Below, piece by piece: positions 41,504-51,462 of a stretch of 64,000 nt of DNA; position 1 is the first letter of the stretch, and every line of letters begins with the position of its first letter. This stretch comes from Duganella sp. BuS-21 (lineage in GTDB: Bacteria > Pseudomonadota > Gammaproteobacteria > Burkholderiales > Burkholderiaceae_D): NCBI GenBank assembly GCA_041874725.1, contig CP097466.1:2914001-2978000 (forward strand), given 5' to 3'. Below the pieces are notes generated by a model. It saw only the letters and a program-made list of their open reading frames with translations. It ran no database searches and was not told where the DNA came from. A program made the translations under genes and the position numbers.

Positions 41504-42453
41504 ACGGCAAGCTCCGGGGTTGGGGCACGCGCTGCCGGCCCTTTGGGCAGGCGCATGCCGGGGTGATTGGAAAACAGTTCGGCGATCCACTCGACGAACA
41601 CGCGGACCTTGGCCGACAGGTGACGGTTCTGCGGATACACCACGTGCACCGGCAGCGGATCCGTCACCCAGTCGGACAGTATCGATTCAAGGCGGCCGTC
41701 CTTCAGCATGGGCTCCAGCATGAAGTTCGGCATTTGCACGATGCCCAAGCCCGCCAACCCCGCCGCCGTATAGGAGTTGGTGTCGTTCAGGGCGATCAGG
41801 CCGGGCAGGGCGACCTGCACCCGCTCGCCGTCACGGGTGAAATCCCAGTCGAAGATTTTACCGGTGCGCGAGGAAAAATAGTTGACGCAGCGGTGCCGCA
41901 TCAGCTCATTCGGATGCGCCGGCCGGCCGAAACGCTCCAGGTACACCGGCGTGGCGCAGGTGATGAAATGCAGGATGCCGACCCGGCGCGCGATCAGGCT
42001 GGAATCGCTCAACTGGCCGCCGCGCACGGCGCAATCGACGCCTTCCTCGATCAGGTCCACCGTGCGGTCGCTGGAGCCCAGTTCCAGCTGGATGTCCGGG
42101 TAACGGGTAAAGAAGTCGGGCAGGGCCGGCACGATCACTTCGCTCGACAAGCCGGTCGGCGCGTCCACCCGCAGCCGTCCGGAGGGGCTGAGCCGGGTGC
42201 GCGACAGCGATTCCTCGGCCTCGCGCACGTCCGACAGGATGCGCAGGCAGCGCTCATAATAGGCGGCGCCGTCGGCCGTCACGCTGACGTGGCGCGTAGT
42301 CCGGTGCAGTAGCTTGGTCGACAACGAGCCCTCCAGCGCCTGGATCAGGGTCGACACCGTGGCCTTGGGCAGCTGCATGTTTTCTGCCGCGCGCGTGAAG
42401 CCGCCGGCGTCCACCACCTGTACAAACACTTCCATCGCTTGAAGTTTATTCAT
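41500..42453 (-). CDS. LysR-family regulator
   Basis: The 317-aa protein has the LysR HTH at the N-terminus (MNKLQAMEVFVQVVDAGGFTRAAENMQLPKATVSTLIQALEGSLSTKLLHRTTRHVSVTADG), then a two-lobed effector domain with GRLRVDAPTGLSSEVIVPALPDFFTRYPDIQLELGSSDRTVDLIEEGVDCAVRGG. This is the CrgA/YafC-like branch. The stop overlaps the start of the 2-hydroxyacid dehydrogenase gene, so it probably controls that gene from within the operon. It diverges from the small gene at 42577; the 123-base spacer has AT-rich sequence that could hold both promoters and the operator. Confidence 0.93.
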   Translation of the reverse strand: MNKLQAMEVFVQVVDAGGFTRAAENMQLPKATVSTLIQALEGSLSTKLLHRTTRHVSVTADGAAYYERCLRILSDVREAEESLSRTRLSPSGRLRVDAPTGLSSEVIVPALPDFFTRYPDIQLELGSSDRTVDLIEEGVDCAVRGGQLSDSSLIARRVGILHFITCATPVYLERFGRPAHPNELMRHRCVNYFSSRTGKIFDWDFTRDGERVQVALPGLIALNDTNSYTAAGLAGLGIVQMPNFMLEPMLKDGRLESILSDWVTDPLPVHVVYPQNRHLSAKVRVFVEWIAELFSNHPGMRLPKGPAARAPTPELAV

Positions 42454-42576
42454 CTTTCGCCCTCATTGTTCGGAATCCTGAACAATCAATTCATCTTTGC
42501 CGTATTTATCAGATTGTAGAACAAGTTTAAGATTGCTGTACTGCACAAAGGAAAAGATCAGAAAGGAGGACGTATC

Positions 42577-42789
42577 ATGAAATATCGGGATGCAATTTTC
42601 GCAACGATAGCACTGGCGCTGTCGTCGGTAGCACTGGCTGGCGTGGTCTACACCGACGCCTACTCACATACCGCCAAGGCGGAGGTTCACGGCATGCGCG
42701 CGCTGGCGCTGGTGGCCAGCGGCGACGCGGCGGACTGCGATCCTGCTACCCTATTGTCCTCCAACGAATCGGGAACGGTGCAGCAATGA
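42577..42789 (+). CDS. Small exported hypothetical protein
   Basis: The 70-aa protein starts at 42577 after AAAGGAGG and has a hydrophobic N-terminal signal or anchor (AIFATIALALSSVALAGVVYTD). It is followed by about 45 mostly polar residues with one Cys (VHGMRALALVASGDAADCDPATLLSSNESGTVQQ). Its stop overlaps the start of the HSL-like gene by ATGA, so the two are coupled. I recognise no family. Similar signal-bearing small proteins precede other Oxalobacteraceae genes, but that is an impression only. Confidence 0.65.
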   Translation: MKYRDAIFATIALALSSVALAGVVYTDAYSHTAKAEVHGMRALALVASGDAADCDPATLLSSNESGTVQQ

Positions 42790-43652
42790 ACAATCCAGTA
42801 GAGGCCCTGCCGGTATTATCGGACCAACTGAAAATCCGCAGCCTTGAGGTCAAAGGCGCGGAAGGTCCACTGGCTGCGCGCCTCTACACCAGCGGCGACG
42901 CCGGCGCCAAGCGCGACACCTTGCTGGTGTTCTTCCACGCCGGCGGCTTTGTCGGCGGCGACCTGGAAGATGCGGATATATTCCTGCGCCACATGGCCGA
43001 CGACAGCCAGCATGTCGCGGTATTGGCCTCGGCCTACACGCTGGCGACCGAGCGTCCATTTCCGGCGGCGGTGGAAGATGCGCACGCGGTGCTGGTCTGG
43101 GCCAAGAAGAACAAGGTTAAACTGGGCTGGAGCGGCAAGCAGCTGCTGGTGGCCGGCATCGAAGCCGGCGCCAACCTGGCGGCCGTCTGCGCGCTGATGT
43201 CGCGCGATCGCGGCGGCCCGGCGCTGGGCGGCCAGATCCTCATCATGCCGATGCTCGACCCGGGCCTGACCACCTGCTCGATGCGCGAAATGCAGGCGGC
43301 GCCTGAGCTGCTGGACGTGGCCGACGCTTGCGCCAAAGCCTATCGCGGCTACCTGCCGAACGCCGCCGACCGCACCCACCCGTACGCCTCGCCGCTGCAA
43401 TCGAGCCGCCTGAAAAACCTGCCGCCGGCGCTGATCCTGTCGACCGAAGACGATCCGCTGCGCGACGAAGCCGAACAATATGGCGCCAAGCTGATTTCCT
43501 GCGGCGTCAAGACCACAGTCCGGCGCATGCAGCCGGCGCCTTTGAACGATGTAGAGGCACGCAACGAATGCGCTTGTCGATGTCAAGCGCTGGGAGAGAT
43601 CGCCAGCTTTATCGCTGGACTGGACCGGACCGAGACGCCGCCAGCCGCATAG
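42786..43652 (+). CDS. HSL-type alpha/beta-hydrolase fold protein with Glu in place of the catalytic Ser
   Basis: The 288-aa protein has the alpha/beta-hydrolase-3 (HSL) pattern: LLVFFHAGGFVGGD (oxyanion HGGG reads HAGG, residues 51-54), ASAYTLATERPFPAAVEDAHAVLVWAKKN, then the elbow VAGIEAGANLAA, where the usual GDSAGG is changed and the nucleophile position holds Glu126. LPPALILSTEDDPLRDEAEQYGAKL keeps the acidic residue, but the C-terminal HGF His is replaced (RRMQPAPLND). Catalysis by the classical Ser-His-Asp mechanism is therefore not expected. It overlaps the small exported gene and stands just before the RND operon. It may be a binding protein for a pump ligand, which is inference. Confidence 0.8.
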   Translation: MNNPVEALPVLSDQLKIRSLEVKGAEGPLAARLYTSGDAGAKRDTLLVFFHAGGFVGGDLEDADIFLRHMADDSQHVAVLASAYTLATERPFPAAVEDAHAVLVWAKKNKVKLGWSGKQLLVAGIEAGANLAAVCALMSRDRGGPALGGQILIMPMLDPGLTTCSMREMQAAPELLDVADACAKAYRGYLPNAADRTHPYASPLQSSRLKNLPPALILSTEDDPLRDEAEQYGAKLISCGVKTTVRRMQPAPLNDVEARNECACRCQALGEIASFIAGLDRTETPPAA

Positions 43653-43796
43653 GATTCCCCTAACCCTTAGCAGTATCCGAAGTTACGTCCCCACTGGCTT
43701 GCCGGCGGGGCGCTAGTACCGTGTTTTCTCGATTTTTGCCGAGACCGCCCGGTGCCGCCTTTTATATTAATTATTTTCATACAAAAAGGAATTAAA

Positions 43797-45029
43797 ATGA
43801 AAAACATTAAACCAATGAGTGCTCTAGCCCGGCCGCTGGTAGCCGCTATGGCGCTGGCGGGCCTGGCCGCAATGACGCTGTCCGGCTGCGGCGATTCCGC
43901 CAAGGCGGCGGCAGCACCGGCAGCAGCAGGCGGTCCACCTATTTCGGCGGCGGCCGTGGTCGAGAAAACCATCATTGAAACCCAGGAGTTCTCGGGTCGC
44001 CTGGAAGCCATCGAACAAGTGCAGATTCGTCCGCGCGTCAGCGGCTTCATCACCGCCATCAACTTCAAGCCGGGCAGCCGCGTGAAGAAGGGCGATGTGC
44101 TGTTCGTGATCGATGCGCGTCCTTATCAGGCCGAAGCCAACCGCGCTGAAGCCGCCGCCAATTCGGCGCGCGCCAAGGCCGACCTGGCCAAGGTGGAACT
44201 GGCCCGCGCAGAAAAACTGCTGGCCGACAAAGCCATCGCCCAGCGCGAGTACGACGCTTCGGCCTCGGGCTACAAGCAGCTCGACGCCGACGCCCGCGCC
44301 GCCGCCGCGCAGTACGAAGCGGCCAAGCTGAACCTGAGCTACACGCAAGTGACGTCGCCGATCAACGGCCGCGTATCGAAAGCTGAAATCACCCTCGGCA
44401 ACCTGGTCGATGCTTCCGCCGTGCTGACCTCCGTGGTGTCGCTGGACCAGATCTACGCTTCCTTCGACGGTGACGAAGACACCTACCTGCGCGTCGGCGC
44501 CGACGCCCACAACGGCAAGCCCGCCACCGTGAAGATCGGCCTGGCCAACGAAACCGGCTTCCCGCACGAAGGCAAGCTGGAATTCGTCGACAACCAGCTG
44601 GATGTTCGCAGCGGCTCGGTGCGCATGCGCGCCACCCTGGCCAATACCGACGGCGTGCTGGTTCCCGGCCTGTTCGCCCGCGTGCAACTGGCCGGCAGCA
44701 CCGGCGCCAAGTCGGCGCTGCTGATCAACGAACGCGCCGTCAGCACGGACCAGAACCGCAAGTTCGTGTTCGTGGTCGACAAGGACAACAAGGCCGAATA
44801 CCGTCCGGTCACGCTGGGCCAGCAAGTCGACGGCCTGCGCGTGGTGCGCGAGGGCTTGAAGCCGGGCGAGAAAATCGTCGTCAACGGCCTGCAACGCGTG
44901 AAGCCTGGCGCGCCGCTGACGCCAACCGTGGTGCCGATGGATGCCGATCCGCTGGCCGCCAACGTGGCTAAAAAAGAAGAGAAGGTCGCCGCAGTCGCTA
45001 CCAATAAGACCGGCACTACCAAGGAATAA
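43797..45029 (+). CDS. RND pump periplasmic adaptor lipoprotein (AcrA/MexA-like)
   Basis: From the ATG at 43797 (AAAAAGGA site at 43783-43790) the protein is 410 aa with lipobox LSGC. The adaptor domains are visible: EFSGRLEAIEQVQIRPRVSGFITAINFKPGSRVKKGDVLFVIDARPYQAE (lipoyl), a coiled-coil hairpin (ARAKADLAKVELARAEKLLADKAIAQREYD), LNLSYTQVTSPINGRVSKAEITLGNLV and a beta-barrel/proximal part (NERAVSTDQNRKFVFVVDKDNK, VVREGLKPGEKIVVNGLQRVKPG). It bridges the inner-membrane RND pump and the outer-membrane duct. It is 6 bases from the permease gene. Confidence 0.95.
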   Translation: MKNIKPMSALARPLVAAMALAGLAAMTLSGCGDSAKAAAAPAAAGGPPISAAAVVEKTIIETQEFSGRLEAIEQVQIRPRVSGFITAINFKPGSRVKKGDVLFVIDARPYQAEANRAEAAANSARAKADLAKVELARAEKLLADKAIAQREYDASASGYKQLDADARAAAAQYEAAKLNLSYTQVTSPINGRVSKAEITLGNLVDASAVLTSVVSLDQIYASFDGDEDTYLRVGADAHNGKPATVKIGLANETGFPHEGKLEFVDNQLDVRSGSVRMRATLANTDGVLVPGLFARVQLAGSTGAKSALLINERAVSTDQNRKFVFVVDKDNKAEYRPVTLGQQVDGLRVVREGLKPGEKIVVNGLQRVKPGAPLTPTVVPMDADPLAANVAKKEEKVAAVATNKTGTTKE

Positions 45030-45035
45030 AACAAT

Positions 45036-48221
<3,186 letters not shown>

Positions 48222-48222
48222 T

Positions 48223-49737
48223 ATGGCTAACTCGATGAACAAGCTGCAGATGATCGCCAAGGGCGTAGCGCCCATCCTGGCTGCGTTGCTGATGACCGCA
48301 TGCGCAGCGCCGGAGTTCAAGCAACCTGCGATGGACGTGCCGACCGCCTACAAGGAGTCGCAGTCGCCAGACGCCGCCGCAGTCAAGACCGCCGCCGATG
48401 GCAGCACCTGGAAAACTGCGCAGCCGGCCGAAGCACAACCGCGCGGCGAATGGTGGCTGGCCTTCAACGATCCGGCCCTGAATGAGCTGGTCAACGAAGC
48501 CACCCGCGCCAACGCCAACCTGGCCGTGGCTGCGGCCCGCGTCAAGCAGGCGCGCGCCATTGCCGGCGTTGCGGAAGCGGACCGTATTCCGCAAGTGGGC
48601 GTTGGCGCCGGCGCACAGCGTGTGCGCCAGTCGGCGACCGAACTGGGACTGCCGGCCGGCACGCCGGTGGCGCCGGCCAAGGTGTTCAACGCCAACCTGA
48701 CGGCCAGCTACGAGGTCGACTTGTTCGGCCGCGTATCGTCCAACGTGGCGGCGGCGCGCGGTGATGCGGCTTCGGTCGAAGCCAACTACCGCTCGGTGCT
48801 GCTGGCCGTGCAGGCCGACGTGGCGCAGACTTACTTCCGTCTGCGCGCCACCGACGCCGAGCTGGAAACGCTGAACCGCACGGTGCAGACGCGGGAAGAA
48901 AACGTCAAGGTCAACCAGCGTCGTTTCGACCTGGGCGACATCGGCGAATTCGATCTGTCGCGCGCCAAGACCGAACTGGCGACTGCGAAAGCGGAAGCGA
49001 TCGGCCTGCAGCGTCAGCGCGTGACGACCGAACATGCGCTGGCGGTCTTGCTGGGCAAGCCGGCGGCCAGCTACACGGCGGGCGCCAGCCCGTTGCTGGA
49101 TACGTCGCTGCTGCCGGTGATTCCGGCGGGCTTGCCGTCGTCCTTGCTGGAACGTCGCCCGGATATCTCGGCGGCGCAGCGTTCGATGGAAGCGGCCAAT
49201 GCCCGCATCGGCGTGGCGCGTTCGGCCATGTTCCCATCGCTGATGCTGAATGCGAATGCGGGTGGCGCGTCGGGTAATACCGTGGCCGATGTGTTCAAGT
49301 GGAGCAGCCGTTCGTGGTTGCTGGGCGCGGCGTTGTCGATGCCGCTGCTCGATGGTGGCCGCAACAAGGCCAACATCACGCGCAGCGAAGCGGCGCTGGA
49401 GGAATCGGTGGGGACGTATCGCCAAAGCGTGCTGACGGCGTTTGCGGAAGTGGAAGACAATCTGGCGGGCCTGCGCATCCTGGCAGGGCAGACGGCGCAG
49501 ATCGATGATGCGGTGGTGTCGGCGCGTCGTTCGGCCGACCTGGCGCAGAAGCTGTACACGGCGGGCCGTTCGAGCTATCTCGATCTGCTGGATGCGCAGC
49601 GCAATCTGGCGACGGTGGAACGTGCGGCGGTGCAGTTGCGCGGCAATCGCGCGGTGACCACCGTGGCGCTGATACGTGCGCTGGGTGGCGGCTGGGGCGA
49701 TGTGCCGCCGGCATCAAGCGCTTTGGCGCAGAAGTAA
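48223..49737 (+). CDS. Outer-membrane efflux lipoprotein (OprM family)
   Basis: The 504-aa protein starts one base after the permease stop. It has a lipoprotein signal peptide with lipobox LMTAC and two TolC-like halves: WWLAFNDPALNELVNEATRANANLAVAAARVKQARA, LTASYEVDLFGRVSSNVAAARGDAASVEANYRSVLLAVQADVAQTYFRLRA, SLLERRPDISAAQRSMEAANARIGVARSAMFPSLMLNANAGG and QSVLTAFAEVEDNLAGLR. It forms the outer-membrane duct of the RND pump. A terminator follows the stop codon. It is not the same branch as the NodT-like channel of the Emr operon. Confidence 0.96.
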   Translation: MANSMNKLQMIAKGVAPILAALLMTACAAPEFKQPAMDVPTAYKESQSPDAAAVKTAADGSTWKTAQPAEAQPRGEWWLAFNDPALNELVNEATRANANLAVAAARVKQARAIAGVAEADRIPQVGVGAGAQRVRQSATELGLPAGTPVAPAKVFNANLTASYEVDLFGRVSSNVAAARGDAASVEANYRSVLLAVQADVAQTYFRLRATDAELETLNRTVQTREENVKVNQRRFDLGDIGEFDLSRAKTELATAKAEAIGLQRQRVTTEHALAVLLGKPAASYTAGASPLLDTSLLPVIPAGLPSSLLERRPDISAAQRSMEAANARIGVARSAMFPSLMLNANAGGASGNTVADVFKWSSRSWLLGAALSMPLLDGGRNKANITRSEAALEESVGTYRQSVLTAFAEVEDNLAGLRILAGQTAQIDDAVVSARRSADLAQKLYTAGRSSYLDLLDAQRNLATVERAAVQLRGNRAVTTVALIRALGGGWGDVPPASSALAQK

Positions 49738-49741
49738 AAAA

Positions 49742-49770
49742 GGGCGGACCTGACTGGTCCGCCCTTTTTT
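49742..49770 (+). terminator. Rho-independent terminator of the RND operon
   Basis: A perfect 9-bp stem GGGCGGACC / GGTCCGCCC with a 5-base loop and six T residues, starting 4 bases after the last gene's stop codon. Confidence 0.92.
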
Positions 49771-49893
49771 GACCGTTCCATTCGGCGACGCTCTCATGCA
49801 GTTGGCGAAGCCCGGTTGCGCTTCGTCGCAAGTCGACGATCATATTCAGGAAGAGACAGAGAATGGAATCTCTCCTCTTACTGGACATGAAAA

Positions 49894-50904
49894 ATGAAAA
49901 ACACGAAACCGGGAACGTTTGCGGCGTTTGGTGTGCTAGCGGTGTTGTTCGCCACGCTGGTCCCTTCCGGCGCCCATGCCGCAGGATTCCAGCGCGCCCA
50001 GGCGGCAGATCCAGACGGCAAGGCGCTCGCGATCGGGATCTGGTATCCGAGCCAGGCAACACCCAGGCGCACCAGCTTCGGGGCGACGACGATGTCGGTG
50101 GCGGTCGACAGCCCTATAGATGGGCGCGCACTGCCCTTGATCGTGATTTCGCACGGCACAGGCGGGTCTTTGCTGGACCATTACGATACCGCCATTGCAT
50201 TGGCCGACGCCGGTTATGTTGTCGCCGCCGTGACCCATCGCGGCGATAACCATGCAGACCGCAGCCGCAGCGTATTCATCATGGATCGCCCCAGGCAAAT
50301 CAGCCGGGTAATCGACCATGTCCTGTCCAATTGGGCTGGCAGTGCGACTATCGATCCAAGCAGGATAGGCATGTTCGGCTTTTCCGCCGGTGGATTTACC
50401 ACCCTGGCAAGCATCGGTGGGCGTGCCGATTTTTCCCGCATTGGCCCCATGTGCAGCGAGTATCCGGGCGACTTCGTCTGCCAGTTGCTGGCGAAGGCGG
50501 GGCCGGATGGCCTGGTGGCGCCCGATTCAAGCCTTGTCCACGATGCCCGGATCAAAGCCGCAGTGGTAGCCGCGCCGGCGCTGGGCTTTACCTTTGCGCC
50601 CGATGGTTTGAAAGACGTCAGGATACCGGTGCAGCTCTGGCGCGCCGAAGAAGATGCATTATTGCCGCACCCGCGTTACGCCGAACCTGTCCGGCAGGCG
50701 CTTGGCATATCGGACTACCATGTGGTGTCACAAGCGGGACACTTTGATTTCCTGCCGCCGTGCAGTGATACATTGGCGACGATCGCTCCGATGATCTGCA
50801 CCAGCAACGCGGGCTTTGACCGGGCTGCCTTTCACCTGTCCTTCAATACTTCGGTGGTGGATTTTTTCAGCAGGAGCTTGGGGCGCCACAGGGCGGGCGA
50901 CTGA
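49894..50904 (+). CDS. Exported dienelactone-hydrolase-like alpha/beta hydrolase
   Basis: The 336-aa protein has a signal peptide (TFAAFGVLAVLFATLVPSGAHAAG) and a complete hydrolase pattern: LAIGIWYPSQ, LPLIVISHGTGGSLLDHYDTAIALADAGYVVAAVTHRGDN, nucleophile elbow GMFGFSAGGFTTLA (Ser in GFSAGG), an acid on WRAEEDALL and the terminal His in SQAGHFDF. This is the COG4188 class of predicted dienelactone hydrolase-like secreted proteins. In contrast to the two other hydrolase-fold proteins in this window, the catalytic triad is intact. Substrate unknown. It has its own weak site after the operon terminator and ends before a bidirectional terminator. Confidence 0.88.
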   Translation: MKNTKPGTFAAFGVLAVLFATLVPSGAHAAGFQRAQAADPDGKALAIGIWYPSQATPRRTSFGATTMSVAVDSPIDGRALPLIVISHGTGGSLLDHYDTAIALADAGYVVAAVTHRGDNHADRSRSVFIMDRPRQISRVIDHVLSNWAGSATIDPSRIGMFGFSAGGFTTLASIGGRADFSRIGPMCSEYPGDFVCQLLAKAGPDGLVAPDSSLVHDARIKAAVVAAPALGFTFAPDGLKDVRIPVQLWRAEEDALLPHPRYAEPVRQALGISDYHVVSQAGHFDFLPPCSDTLATIAPMICTSNAGFDRAAFHLSFNTSVVDFFSRSLGRHRAGD

Positions 50905-50917
50905 GATCGCCGAACGC

Positions 50918-50944
50918 GAAAAGCGGACCCGAGGTCCGCTTTTC
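50918..50944. terminator. Bidirectional rho-independent terminator between convergent genes
   Basis: An 11-bp stem AAAAGCGGACC / GGTCCGCTTTT with a CGA loop. The palindrome supplies T-runs on both strands. It lies between the plus-strand hydrolase gene and the minus-strand Ala/Lys-rich gene and can end both. Confidence 0.88.
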
Positions 50945-50958
50945 TTACCTGCTGGCGA

Positions 50959-51306
50959 TTACTTGGTGACGACAGGAGCCGGAGTGGCTGCGGCTTCGGC
51001 TTTTTCTGCTTTGGCGTGGGCTTTGGCTTTGGTTTTGCTTGCCTTGGCGTGGGCATCGGCCTTGTCGGATTTTTCATCGGCCTTGGCGACGGCGACGTCT
51101 TTCTTGGCTTCGGCTTCTACCTTGGCGCTCTTGGCTTCAGCCTTGATCTCGGCCTTGGTTTCTTTGGCTTCCGCCTTGGCGACTGCTTTGGTTTCTTTGG
51201 CTTCGGCTTTCACGACTGCAGGAGCGGCTGGGGCGGTAGCTGGGGTCTGTGCGAATGCAGCGGTAGCGAACAGGCCGGCGATCAGGGTTGCGATAACTTT
51301 GGTCAT
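50959..51306 (-). CDS. Exported Ala/Lys/Glu-rich repetitive protein
   Basis: From the ATG at 51306 the protein is 115 aa: signal peptide (MTKVIATLIAGLFATAAFAQT) then 95 residues almost wholly Ala, Lys, Glu, Asp and Val in heptad-like repeats (KAEAKETKAVAKAEAKETKA, KADEKSDKADAHAKASKTKA). Such a sequence forms a long single helix or disordered rod. It resembles exported Lys/Ala-rich proteins of Burkholderiales; no enzyme activity is expected. Its convergent partner at 49894 shares a terminator. Alternatives are an envelope-linked spacer or a polyanion-binding protein. The length is set by repeats, so it may vary between strains. Confidence 0.75.
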   Translation of the reverse strand: MTKVIATLIAGLFATAAFAQTPATAPAAPAVVKAEAKETKAVAKAEAKETKAEIKAEAKSAKVEAEAKKDVAVAKADEKSDKADAHAKASKTKAKAHAKAEKAEAAATPAPVVTK

Positions 51307-51462
51307 GGTGTAATCCTTTGTTTGCAGGTTTCGGGCCCGGGACAATTCCCGTGTCACTGAGCAGGAAACGCGGCCCTGATTGCTGTCGTTGACGGTCTTT
51401 ACAATCGCTTACATGTTCGTCACCGCACGGATTGGACGCATCAAGCGGCATAGGCTGGCCAT

